In this document: piece after piece, positions 11,631-23,721 of the stretch
How positions within the stretch are numbered: position 1 is the stretch's first letter
How the letters are laid out: each line of letters opens with the position of its first letter
DNA from: Distichodus sexfasciatus
Taxonomy: Eukaryota > Chordata > Actinopteri > Characiformes > Distichodontidae
Length of the DNA: 64,000 bases
Reading direction: 5' to 3'
Assembly: GCA_032718565.1 (NCBI GenBank)
Contig: JAVGVS010000044.1
Coordinates: 1,762,165 to 1,826,164, forward strand
Position numbers and translations under genes: made by a program
The notes under the pieces: model-generated
The model's input: the letters and a program-made list of their open reading frames with translations, nothing else
What the model was told of the DNA's origin: nothing
Databases searched by the model: none

Positions 11631-11792
11631 TAGGGATGCACAGTAATATCACAATCATATCGAATTTCACAATCACAATCAACTCTGCCTGACTCTGCCT
11701 TCCTCATTTATCGGCATCGGTATCGGCAGATATACGCATGAAAAACATCGGATATCAGTATCGGCCAATAATTGTTATATCGTGCATCCCTA
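11631..11792. mobile_element. hAT-type MITE, 162 bp, with terminal inverted repeats
   Basis: TAGGGATGCAC at the left end and GTGCATCCCTA at the right end are perfect inverted repeats. The flanking 8-mers ATGCATAC (11623-11630) and ATATATAC (11793-11800) match at 6 of 8 positions, consistent with an aged 8-bp hAT target-site duplication. The interior is rich in ATCGG motifs. Confidence 0.8.
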
Positions 11793-11844
11793 ATATATAC
11801 ATTATGTATGAAGTATGTATAATACAGATCATTCATTCGTTATC

Positions 11845-11918
11845 TGAACAGCTTAAGCCCAGAACCTTGTTTGCTGTGAGTTGACAGAGCTAACCACCGC
11901 AATACCGTGCCGTCCCCT
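11845..11918 (-). mobile_element. Family B element head fragment
   Basis: On the minus strand it reads ACGGCACGGTATTGCGGTGG then GTTAGCTCTGTCAACTCACA, the 5' head of family B. Confidence 0.6.
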
Positions 11919-12481
11919 ATGATGCACACAATTTTCTCATTACCTGAAGTTCACTCTGGACACATTTTAAAAGCTGAATTTGCTGTTCAGAACACCAGGG
12001 GATTTCTCCTCACTCATTGCCTTATTTGTGTCTTTCAGTCACTCAAGCCTCCTTTATAATGACGTTTCACACCAGCGCCACCTGTATATGACAAAACTAT
12101 GCAGACTGATAAAACAGCTACCTTTTCTCTGCCACAAAGGTTTACAGGCATTTATTAAGTAGAAACACGTCACATAGAAACCAGTCTTCAGTCAAATAAA
12201 CACCTGAGCTTCAGATACTTAACCAGCTCCCTGATAGAAAAAAGTAACACCCGAACATTTGGTTGAATCAGGGACGCAGCTTTGAAACTGCCACTCTTAG
12301 TTGCTTTCAAACTAATTCATTTGTGGAATTTTGAAGGCCTTCATAGCATCCTGCAGCCACATGTCCGTTTCATGTCCGTTTCTTACAGCACCAGTGAAGT
12401 GACATCGAAGATTTTCGATTTTCTTGCTAATAAAGATACTCAAATACGAAACATAGTGGAAATATGAATTTAATCAATTTA

Positions 12482-12860
12482 AGTGAGTGATTGTCATCGT
12501 GAACACAGCACATCACAGCACATAGTTGGTGCAGTTGGTAGTGCAGTGGGTAAGGAGTTGGTCCCGTGACCGGAAGGTTCGACCCCTTCATTTGACCCAT
12601 CTGTAAAGGAGCAATGGGCAGCTTTTTGGCAGTGCCCGAGTATTAGGACTTGGGGATGGATACCTTACTCATGAGTACCTCAGTTGTAGATTTACCAGTA
12701 CAGGATTTGAACCGGTGACCATCCAATCACAGGGTCAAGTGCCTTACTGTTTATTATGCCTCCGACAGCCCTGAAGAGCTCTGCGTTTGACCCATCCATT
12801 TGAAGGAGTAGTGGGCAGCTCTGCCAGTGCCCATGAACCAGTGCTCATGAGTACCTCAGT
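12482..12860 (-). mobile_element. Rearranged SINE family A cluster
   Basis: A reverse copy (tail at 12482, head near 12740) contains a plus-strand head fragment at about 12525-12583 with A-box-like and B-box-like motifs. A second reverse body fragment follows at 12780-12860. Confidence 0.75.
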
Positions 12861-12899
12861 GTGCAAAGAGGTGTTTGGTAAAGAATGCTAAATGCATTT

Positions 12900-14285
12900 T
12901 TAATGAAAGTTAAGGGTGTAACGTAAAATCTCAGTAGCACAAAAAACGTATAACTGGTGACAAACTTTATTTCGACTATATTCAAGCGAAATGAAAGAAT
13001 GACAAAACTATGACTCATTAGTACAATTACAAAAAACTGTCAACTGGAAATTTTAAGCGTCCAATGTCATCATAAATATTCTCCAAATCCACACAGAGGC
13101 TGTCAGGACAGTTTGGTGAAATGGTAAAGATGAGTAGAAATGACGAGTAAATGCTCCTTCGTGTTTAAAGCCTTTCCGCCTTCCGCGTAGAGGAGAGTTT
13201 ACTCAGATCAGTCAGCCGTCTGAGCCGACTGACTCATTTCAACAACTCTGACAGCTGTCAGTCATGTTAATAACCATCATTCACTCTCACTGTCATCATC
13301 CTCTCAAGTCATGATCTTATACACACACACAAACACACTTAATGAGCTGTCAGTCTTCTTCATGACTTTATTCCTCAGCTGACTCGCTAAAGGACATGTC
13401 AACATGAATACACACACTCATAAACACACACATTTTGGTCTTGCTATCTTTGTGAGACCTTTGTGAGAGGCTTTTAAATGATAAACAATGGATTTCACAA
13501 ACAAATTATTATAAATTATAGCAGAATTACTCTTGAGTATATAAAAGTCAAACATGAATCCTTTTCATATAATAATTTAATAGTACATTCTCTTCATACC
13601 ATTCTGAAGATCTAGTCATTGATACAAAAGGCATTTCATTTACTGTAATGGAATTAATCTGTCTATTTTTGATAGATGCATTCAGTTTTACTGTGCAATG
13701 TGCGTGCGGTGCCTTTATGACTTATCCATCATTCAAATGTTTGTTTTCAACATTTGCATTTTGTGTTTAATGTTATCATGATTAACAGACGATAAACTCT
13801 GCATTCTCTACAGCCCTGATGTGCAAACACACAATCTGACGTACACTCTCTCTCTAAAGCAGCTCAGAGCATGGTGGCATTTGTTTGGCACAAAGTGTGT
13901 ATGTGTGTGCTGTTTTACTTGGCATCCTGTGTGTGTTTGTGGTGGGAATGCACTGTACTGCTGTCAGTGCTGGTGTGTGTGGCCTCAGTGATGAAACCAT
14001 AACACACACACACACTCACCATGGCAAGAGCCAGTATCCCTTGGAAATGTAACAAAATTTTGGCAGAACACAAAGCTCCTGCCACCTGGCACCATCAGTC
14101 AGGTATAAAAGCAGAACACACTCTTTCTAACACACACTGAGAGGTGGTGTGAGAATGTGTGTTATTGACACACCACTAAGATCTCTCTTCCTCTCAGAAA
14201 CCCTGGGCAACGTTGACAAACTGTAGACGGATACACACTCATACACTCTGCAAATCTAACACACTTAATAACATCGTAAACCTTG
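12900..14285. other. No gene seen
   Basis: Mixed sequence with short CA/TG runs (13320-13340, 13900-13990) and the start of a TCTTTGTGAGACC repeat at 13440. No credible ORF. Confidence 0.4.
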
Positions 14286-14289
14286 CTTG

Positions 14290-15070
14290 TGCCCTAAGGA
14301 CTACCACCCCAAGTAATCCCTAAATTTAGTCCTAATCTAATCCTAACCCCAGATTTAGCCATAATTTTATCCTAAATCTAACCACAATCTGGTCGTGACC
14401 TTAGACTTTAATTTAATTTAATCAAACCTTGACGCTATTCCTAAAAAAATTATAATCTCATAACTAAATTTATCCACAATTTAATCTGCCCCTAACCATG
14501 ATGTAATTCTGACCCTAAATTTAACCATAATATAGTCCTAACCTAAACTTAACAGTAAACTAATGCTAAAACTAGCTAGAATCTAATCCTAAACCTAACT
14601 AACTATAAACCTATACATACACTAAAGCCAACCATAATATAACCCCAACTCTAAACCTAACCACAATCTAATCTTGACACTAAATCTAAATAACCTAAAC
14701 CTAATTAACCTAACTATAATCTTGTGCTAAACCTATTTATAATCTGATCCTAACCCTTAACATAACCATACTCTAAACTAACACAGACAGTAATCTAACC
14801 CTGACCTTAAACCTGACCATAAATGCTTTCTTAAACCTAGTTATAATATAATCACAGCCTGTGACCTTATCATAAAATTTAAACCTAAACATAATCAAAT
14901 TCTAATAATAATATTAACCTGATACATTACCTATTCATAATCTATACTTGTCACTTAAACTAACCATAGTCTAACTCCTGACCATAAAATACACCTAAAC
15001 CTAACTTTAATCTAAACGTGGCACTAAATCTGACCACAATCTAAACCTAACCCTAACCTGTCCATAAACT
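14290..15070. repeat. Diverged minisatellite, CTAAACCTAACCATAATCTAAT type
   Basis: About 25-30 diverged units of roughly 28-32 bp with consensus like AACCTAACCATAATCTAATC then CTGACACTAA. C-rich triplets recall a decayed CCCTAA repeat. A second array of the same unit and orientation lies at 17595-18075. No coding content. Confidence 0.85.
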
Positions 15071-15484
15071 TAAACCCAGTCAACATCAAATTAGAATTTA
15101 TATGCTTACCTTCATCAAAACCTGACCATAATTTATTTTTCAAAACATTTCCAGATGTTTTGGGAATCTTCATGAATTGATGAATTTAATGCAAATATCT
15201 AAACAACATACTAGAAAAAATATCTCCCACACGCTCACACGTACGGGCCCAGGCACAGAGTGAGCCACAGACTACTGCTTAGTCTAAATGGTGGTTCCTG
15301 GGATAGAACCAGTTGAAAACCCCTGCTAATCTTAATCCTTAATCCAAGAACACATTCTCATTGTAAGATGAACTTCAACTTCATAAACCAAACAAAAGCG
15401 TTTGACTGATTCAGCTTCTCAAATAAAAGCTTGGAAAGAAACTCTTTTTGGTTAGAAGCTTTAAGGAACGAGATAAGGAGAGAG

Positions 15485-17400
15485 TGGAAGAGAGAGAGAG
15501 AGAGACAGGACATGACATCTTTCTTCATCTCTCTTGTTCCATGTCTGCCAGTTTTGGGGTGAAGGATGAAGGTGTTGGTGAGTCCTGTCTCTTTCCTGTC
15601 TTCTTTAATTTCTCTTTTCATCACTGGCATTATCTTTACCTACACACACACAGACACTAAGAACTGTCTGTACGTCTCTGCTTGGTGAGTGGCTGGTGTT
15701 GGCATGTAATGAGAGAGTATTTGTGTGTGTGTGGCAACAGCTTGCATTGGGAAGTGTGCAAGAGTGTGTGAGGCGTGTTGATGTGAGAGTATGTGTGTGT
15801 GTGTGTGTGTGTGTTGGCTATCATCTTTCCATTGACAGAGCTGCTTACATACGCACCACCTCTCAAAAACACCCGTGATTTTCACACATACACCCACACA
15901 CACACCATTTTCCACTCAGGCGCACAAGGCCACCCAGAAACACACGTACACAGCCTGCCTAGGCTCTTCCCTCACACTCACACTCACACTCAAACACACA
16001 CACACATACACACACACACACTCTGGTTAAAACCTCCTCAAACCTGAAAGCATCGCTGCATCTCTCGCTCCATCTGACAGCCGAATCGCATGGCCGAGCT
16101 TATGCCGGTGTGTGTGTGTGAGTGTGTGGGAAATCAAGCTGGAGTGCTGATGCTATCTTTGATTGACAGGAGGGTGTGGCACATGCCCTCAGGATGCGTT
16201 ACCCTCAGCTTGTAGTAACATGAGGGCACACACACACACTTCACCTATGACCTACTTCTTCAGGCTCTGTTCTGGTACGTTCTGTAACATTGACGTAGAA
16301 GAAAACAGGGAGAAATGTGTGTCGGGAGCACAACGCTTGTGTGTGTGGGAGTGTGTGTGTGTGTGTGTGCGTAATGACGAGTGGCATATGTAAGTGGGCG
16401 CTGTCAGAAACCGCAGCTTTCGGGGTGAATGGCACCTGCTCTAAGCAGCGCGGACAGGCGGCGTCACACTGAGATGGATCACTGCTTTACACCCACACAC
16501 ACACAGATCAGTTACTCACATACACACACACACACACACACATGCACACTGTATGAAACCTTTCATTTAGGGCCCAGCTTAATGTCTCACTGGTGTAACC
16601 ACGTTGCTTGTGGTTGTGTGTGTTGCAGTGTGTGTGGCGCTCTGCCGCTTGTGCTTCAAGAAAGCGTGCTTCTTGTTGTCCTCCACTGTTCTGTCGTCTC
16701 TCTCTTTTTGTTTTCCTTTTATCTCTCTCCAATTTGCCTCCTCTTTCTCCCTCTCTTTCTCTCTCATTCTTTCTCTCTCTTTTTATCCTCAGACATAAAG
16801 CTGTCAGCAGTTCATCTCGGGCCGGCTTGTAGAGAGAGGGAAACTCTTATCCCTTTATTCCTTTCTCTCTTCTCTTGGCTCCTCTTCACACGTCTTGTCT
16901 TCTTTCCCGTCATGACAAAACGGTGTAAACACGTGCGGCTTAAGGGGCAGAGACATTCTGGCAACCCACACACAGACATACACACACACACACACTCACA
17001 CACAAATGAGGTGAGGATGACGGGACACACACACTCCTCCTTTGATCAGTCGGGCAGGGATGGAGGGAGGGTCGAGTGTGTGATAGAGGGAAAGGGAAAA
17101 AAGGGGATTTAGGACAACACTTTTAAATTGGGATGGCCAGAAGACGTACACAGCCTGACCTCTCTGAGAGAGTGTGCACCGACCAAAATGTGTGTGTGTG
17201 TAAAGAGAAATGGGTCAGACTCACTTGACAAAAGCTCTCTCTCTGTCTTTCTCTCTAATTTCCATGTAGTGCAGAGAGATGACAGACAAGGTGATGAACC
17301 TGTCAAATCTGACGTACCTGCCTCTACTGACAGACACTGACATATCTATCGTTCTCTGACACACAACCTCAAACAATCACCCACACACACAACGACACAC
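15485..17400. repeat. Dense CA/TG/GA/CT simple-repeat region
   Basis: Many short dinucleotide runs: (TG)n at 15791-15814 and 16350-16369, CA runs at 15990-16020 and 16520-16542, CT runs at 16690-16790. ORFs on both strands here are low-complexity translations rich in His/Thr or Cys/Val. No gene seen. Confidence 0.75.
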
Positions 17401-17594
17401 ACACAGACATGCACCTTGGCAGAAGACAGCAGAAAAAAAAGCATGAAGCGTACTGTGTTTGACAGTGCAATGAGTGCATTTCACAATTGAGGAATTGAGA
17501 AATCATCCAGAAATGTTTCAGCTGTCTGCATTCTTTCTCCCACACAATCAACACGTGCAATGTCCAGCTGTCAGTCACAACATGGGATTAATTA

Positions 17595-18075
17595 CAGACA
17601 CTAAACCTGACTATAACCTCATCCTACCTATAAAGCTAAACCATAATCTAATTCTAACCCTACCAATAATCTAAACCTGACACTAACCAACCAATAATCT
17701 AATCATAAATCTGAACCTAACATAATCTAATCCTGACACTAAATCTAGCAATAATCTAATGTTGACTCAAAACCTAACAATGATCTTATCCTAATCCTAA
17801 AACTACCCATACTGACACTAAACCTAATTAATAATCAAATCATAAACCTGGACCAGACTATAATCTAATCCTGACATGAAACCTAATCATAATCTAACCC
17901 TGATATTAAACATGACAATAATCTAATCTTGACTGTAAAACTTGCCCATATCTTGATCCTGAAACGAACCTTATTTAAACCTGACAGTAAACCTAATTAT
18001 AATCTAATCATAAACCTGGATCTAACACAATCTAATCCTGGCACTAAACCTGATCATAATCTAACCATGACACTA
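17595..18075. repeat. Diverged minisatellite, same family as 14290-15070
   Basis: Units such as AACCTAACAATGATCTTATC and ATCTAATCCTGACACTAAAC, about 30 bp each, same orientation as the first array, with the SINE at 18138 shortly after. Confidence 0.85.
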
Positions 18076-18137
18076 TAAAGCTCTCATCTGGCCTTAATTT
18101 GGGAAGGGAATCTGTGCTATTAGCAACATTAGATTTA

Positions 18138-18338
18138 AGTGAGTGAGTGTCATTGTGAAGACACCACACCACAGCACACAGTGCACCACAACCAATCCGT
18201 GAAGGAGCAATGGGCAGCTGGAGACGGTACCTTGCTCATGAGTACCTCAGTGGTACCATTACCGGTCCGGGACTTGAACCGGCGACCCTTAGATCACAGG
18301 GGCAACTCCCTAAGCGTTACTCTACCAACTGCCCCACA
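18138..18338 (-). mobile_element. SINE family A copy
   Basis: A reverse copy complete from tail to head. The B box GGTTCAAGTCC is readable on the minus strand near 18275. Confidence 0.88.
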
Positions 18339-18519
18339 GTCTCTAACTGAATTGATTTTTTAAAGATATTTGAAGTATGCCTTTAATGTAAGAGAATGGC
18401 ATATTTGTTTATTTTCATACACTGAAACTGTTATACTACTAGATTATACTAAAAGAACACTAATGAAAATGTTTATCTAGGTTTTACTGCAGTCATCCTC
18501 TCAAAATGGAAAAGAAAAT

Positions 18520-18800
18520 CCATTTATTTTAACAGTTGATGTAATTAATCAGACAGCTGCCTGTGTGTAATAACTCACATCAGCTTTGGGGATGGCCACG
18601 TGAGGGAGGTGAGAAGCACCGACTCAGTGATGTAATGAGATGTAATGAAATTAGTTTTTCTCCCCCTCGATCCCTCTACTCTCTCTTTCATTAGACAGCT
18701 TGTCTTAATTATAGATTAATTGTGTCATTAGCTGTGAGCTGCTGCTGGTCACCACATTGAGCACGTCAAGGTTAATCACTGAAACGGCCTTATTTTCTGT
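18520..18800. promoter_or_regulatory. Candidate conserved non-coding element
   Basis: Repeat-free sequence with GATGTAATTAATCAG, TGATGTAATGAG, CTTAATTATAGATTAATTG and TCATTAGC, a dense set of TAAT cores, directly before a long CA run. Confidence 0.35.
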
Positions 18801-18820
18801 CAGCCTCCACAGCAGGCTGC

Positions 18821-19335
18821 CACACACACACACACACACACACACTTTCACACATAGGCAGTTTCCAAAACCAGAGAAACACACACAAACAAACACACAC
18901 TCAGGTCTGTGCAAACAAACATAAGAACATGTTCACATGTAGACAATTTCCAAAATTAGACACACAAACACATACACACACTTGTGAACACACATATATA
19001 ATTATACTCAGACACTTGCACACACACACACAGGTCCCTGCACACACGTAGTGGAGCACATTCACACGTAGACAATTTCCAATACCAGAGACACACACAC
19101 ACAAACTTATACACACAGGCACACCCACGCCCACACACAGTATGCACACACACACAAACATGCACATACACGTACATACAAACACACACACATATACTTG
19201 TAAAAATACACAAAAACACATATATGTGCACACACAAACAATCACACACACACTCATACAGTATGTATATGCAAACACACTTGTACAGACACACACTTAT
19301 GCACCTGTACACACACACGCACTTGTACACTATTT
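18821..19335. repeat. CA-rich region with a recurring AGACAATTTCC motif
   Basis: A pure CA run at 18821-18846 is followed by CA-rich sequence with three related blocks at 18857 (GGCAGTTTCCAAAACCAGAG), 18940 (AGACAATTTCCAAAATTAGA) and 19070 (AGACAATTTCCAATACCAGA). Confidence 0.8.
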
Positions 19336-19439
19336 GCTCTGTTTGACAGAATGTGTCACAAACACACATACACTTATTTTTAAGTATGTGCATCCAAGTG
19401 AGTGTGCGTGGGGATGTTTGTGTCTTTCTCTCCCCCATT

Positions 19440-21360
19440 GTTGAGTGTTGTGCTGCTTTGTATGTTTGTTTTCAATACGCTGACATCAAAGCCAGTGAAA
19501 GAAAGTCAGACAGACAGATGTGATTTGTCTCAAACTTAATCTGCTCTGTAACTCATCTACTGACATCTATCTCCCTCTCTCTTTTTCTCTCTCTCACTCT
19601 GCATGTATTTCTCTCCCTCTTTCTCTCTCTCTTAGTGGCAGGTTCAGTATTAATGTTTGGTCGAGGCAGACTGGCTGGAGAGAAAGACTCATTTATCACC
19701 ATGTCAATCTAGCTTTCTATTTCACTAAACACACACACACACCCCTCTGTATTTCACACTGCCACGCTGATGAATAGTATTTCACTCTCAGTGAGTAAGA
19801 GAGAGAGAGACTCGCTATACGCTGTACTAACAGCTCATTGTTAGCTATGCCGACAGACAGGTATAAGCAATTCATTTTAACTCAGAAATACAAAATGCTC
19901 AGTGAAAAATCACAATTAAGTGGATACATTCACTGTGGTGACTGTAGAGTTCTGGACAGTCCTTGAGTTTTTAGGTAAAACAACGTTGTACATTTCGGTT
20001 TCTATAGCGTTTGAAATGTCATTTTCTAGGCTTTCTGAGAATTATACAGCATCCCAATAACGTTTCTACAATGTTCTTACAATGCTTCGGAACCAAGATT
20101 TGGGCACCTCCTCTGCAACCATGCATCAGAACTTTTTAATAACCTAATAACAACATTAGAGAAAAAATACAAGCCAGAAAAAATGTCAAATGTTGTGTTC
20201 TTGAGGTATTTTATTTTATACCAGTCTAAGGTCTCCATCTAGTGGAGGCAGAAGCTTATGCAACGTCTGTACAATTTGTATGTAAATATGCGGACTTGAG
20301 CAAAGTGTAGCTAATCAATAAATTCAAATAATAATAAATTCGCCGAGATCACAATTAGGATGAAGTTGTGTTAAGTTGATAATGAATGAATGAATTTTAA
20401 GATTCAACTGCTTGTGTCACTGTTTTGTTGCTTCTTATTCTGTTCAGGAAGAATCTGCACATTGATTAAAGGGTGAGTGCATTTAGACCTGTAAACTAAG
20501 TGTTGAATATGGATGGGACTAGTATCTGGATCTCTAGAACAACAAATGAGCGTCAAGTAATGTCTCATTACTGCACCTTTGTTTTGCTCCCTGATTAAAG
20601 TATGAACTTTCTGAAGAAGCTTTATCAAAACTTGTGTTTTATCCCACACAGTAACACTGCCATGATTTTGTGTATGTGTGGAATCTGTGTGAAATAACGT
20701 TTTGCCATGTTGAAAAACTAACCTGTTATTCCCTGCTAGTCTCTCATCCAAGAACTAACCAGGTTCAACTCGGCTTGGCTTCCAAGATCAGTCAAGACTG
20801 AACATGTCCAGAACTAAAACGAGAGAAAGGTTGAATATATAAGTAAACATCTGAACTACAGATACATTAAATATTGAAAAGATTACATCCCCTGCTATTA
20901 ACCGAACGTCTCCTGTCCAGTTACTGACAAGGAAGCTTGCCCTCTGGAGGTTGCATCAAAGCAGTGCCGCTTTAACTTTCTGAAGTAACAGTATATGATG
21001 TTGTTTTTTTAAAGCCATAGTAACAGTAACCAAATGACTGGAACAATAAAAACAAATGATATACAGGTAACATCTGCATTTACTGTCGTTAAATGATAAT
21101 ACATATTTGAAGTTTGTATTTTAATCAAAATTGTTATATACTGTATTCCACAGGTCACCTAGTTAGATAGTTTTTAATAACCTTATCTCTAAACTCCAAC
21201 CCTGGCCCACAAACCCATTATAATGTAGCTCAGAACCATAGCCTAATATTTTCAAAAATGGCAATTCACAATTATTGCACTTTTTTTTTTGTCGATATGT
21301 CTCTTGCCTTGCCAGTTGTCTTGTGTCTTGTTATTTGTCTTTTTATAGAATGTCTATTTA
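19440..21360. other. No gene seen
   Basis: A short CT-rich patch at 19568-19635 and otherwise unique-looking AT-rich sequence. The 115-codon minus-strand frame at 20404-20751 has no recognisable domain, start context or splice partners. Confidence 0.4.
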
Positions 21361-21361
21361 A

Positions 21362-22634
21362 TAGGGATGCACCGATTGCAATTTTCTTGGCCGATTCCGA
21401 TTACCGATTTTTTTGTAAGTGTGATCGGCCGATACCGATTTTTCCGATACCGATTTTTTCCCCAGATAACAGAAAATTAGAGCTGCTGCGAGTAGTTGAC
21501 GACATCGACACAAAATAATGGGTTTCAACTTTTTTAATGTAACGCAGTAGTTACTTTCCCTGTTTACTAGTTACTTTTATAATAGTGACGTAACAGTGGC
21601 AGCTCTACAGCAAATACAAACAAAAATCTAATTTTCTTTAATATAATGTTTTATTTTCATAACAAATTTTCTTTACAAATTTAAATAAATAAAATGTAAC
21701 TGGTAAAATGTAAAATGTAACAACTCCAGTAACTCAACGTCCAAAAAGTAATGCCTACTTGGCACTGTGTATTTTGGGCAGAGGTGATTTATCAGATTTC
21801 TGAAGCCTGTTTCCTCAACTATGGAAAACGACTGATCATCTAGTGATTGACTTGTGCATCTGTGTTTATGTTGAATTGGGGACAGACAAGTGGGCAGGGG
21901 AGCCATTGATTGCGTGCTTATTAAACGTGTAAGACCTAACTATTAAATTATAATTATAAGGTTATTAAACTATAACGTGCGTTTAATCTACCTGTCGCCG
22001 TTCCTCTTTCTACGTCGTCTTTGGTTTTTCTGTAAAAACTGTCTGTAGTGTGCAGTCAATCACAAGACCAGGAGCCATCGGCCAATAGGATTCGCAGACA
22101 GAAGCTGCCAAAACCCCGCCCCCAAACTGTCAAAACCCCGCCCCCTTTCAAACCGCGCGCGCAGAAAAGCCATTGTCGGTATCTACTTTCACAAGGAAAG
22201 ACATTTAATACATCGAGGAAAGAAGACATTCGCGAGAGAAAAGCAGTTCAAGCAAGGCAATATTATCACAAATCACAAGACTCGATTTACCTGTGCTTCC
22301 TGAAGTTTACATTTGCGCATTAATGACTTTGAAATTTACGCTCATGAATTTTTATGCAAGCCATTTTGCGCGCCTAGTTTTGGTATGCTGATGTGACGCC
22401 ATACTCACGCACCCATTAACGGCTCATGTCGCCGCACGATGTCACCCCATTCAAAGTGAATGAGAAACGCCTCCGTTGAGCGTACATGTGAACGCTGCCT
22501 GCATGCGCGCGTGGCTGTGCTGCAAGTAATGCGCATGCGCAAGATCGGTTTGAAATCGGCAATACGTGTGAGTGATCGACCGATCACCGATCAGGCCAAA
22601 AATCGGCCGATTCCGATCGCTGGCCGATCGATCG
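21362..22634 (-). mobile_element. hAT transposon remnant with transposase fragment
   Basis: The left end TAGGGATGCACCGATTGC matches the MITE at 11631. Both ends are rich in GGCCGATTCCGAT motifs in opposite orientation. On the minus strand at 21673-21906 the peptide contains SLDDQSFSIVEETGFRNLIN then TVPSRHYFLDVELLEL, the pattern of ZBED/hAT transposase N-terminal regions. The rest of the transposase is lost and the right end lacks the final GCATCCCTA. Confidence 0.78.
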
Positions 22635-22637
22635 GTT

Positions 22638-22742
22638 AGTTAGAACTAGAAGTTTAAGCTAGATTACAACATTTAAATTAAATTAAATAGTATTTAATTT
22701 AATTAAAATGTTGTAGTCTATCTTAAACTTCTAGTTCTAACT
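22638..22742. mobile_element. Palindromic fold-back element (MITE-like), 105 bp
   Basis: AGTTAGAACTAGAAGTTTAA on the left is repeated inverted on the right. About 50-bp arms meet at an AT-rich centre (22688-22692) with few mismatches. It begins just where the hAT element above loses its terminal repeat. Confidence 0.8.
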
Positions 22743-22764
22743 GGAGGGTACGCACACCAGTGAG

Positions 22765-22850
22765 CAAGAAACTGCATTTCGGTTCTCATGTACGTCTTGC
22801 ACATAGAATGTGAATTGACAATAAAAAATCTTTGAATCTTTGAATTATTA
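22765..22850 (+). mobile_element. Retroelement 3' tail fragment
   Basis: GCATTTCGGTTCTCATGTAC followed by GAATTGACAATAAA and short ATCTTTGA repeats resembles the tails of common fish non-LTR elements. No coding part remains. Confidence 0.5.
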
Positions 22851-23721
22851 TTATTATAAGGTTCTTTACTATGCCTACAAGTCTCACAGTGTAGCATTTT
22901 GAATCATTACCTTACTCCAGCCGTATAATTACTTTGGCCAGAATCTCAAACTCTTTACTTAAGTGTCTTGGTGTTAGTAGTACAAACCATTATGCGATTC
23001 AAAAACCACACTACAAATATAAAACTGTGTCTTTAACTATGTTTAATGTTCAGTTATGTTTTTTCCCCCATCATTGTCAACCTGGTTATGTAGGCTAGTG
23101 TCAATTCATTTGCATTCATTTGCACATCTAGGTTCCTTATTAACTTTGGAAATTTAGGTAATATTCTTTTTTTACTTAAGGTGGATAACAATGGATAGAT
23201 AATCTTAGATATGCTGTTTGCAAGATACACCCTTTTGGAATTCTGGGTACTACATTATTGCTCCTTACTGGACCAATATAGATGTATGTGTCAGTGGATG
23301 GATTGGCTACCTTGTGACAACTCACAAGTGGTCCTGATTTAACCTCTGCTACAGCTGAAATAAATGGACTTTATTCTCAACTAAATGTTTCTGCTTCTTC
23401 TCTCTTCTTCACCACCTGGCATAGAGTGGGGTAAGTCCCTCATCTGCTTAACTGTTGTTCATTTTGTCAAATATTGCTGAAGATTAATTTCTTGCTACCA
23501 TACAGGAAGTAAATTTCCAAGTGATTTTGGCCTCAGGAGGAGATATATCCTTCATCTTGAAATATGGAAGAATAGATGCAAGTGCATATCGCTGGATGGT
23601 AACAGATAAATACTTCAATTTGTAGTGTATATTCCACATGCTTTATAGAATCTAGCTTTCCCAGTTTTTCAGTTTCCACAAAGATTCTGATGTTCGCCAA
23701 AGTTTTCTTATTCAAGATTAA

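Noticed and set aside
16429..17112. 227-codon plus-strand ORF
   Set aside because: Repeat-derived (CA and CT runs), overlapped by similar ORFs in other frames.
18901..19444. Cys/Val-rich ORFs on the minus strand and His/Thr-rich ORF on the plus strand
   Set aside because: Complementary translations of a CA-rich region.
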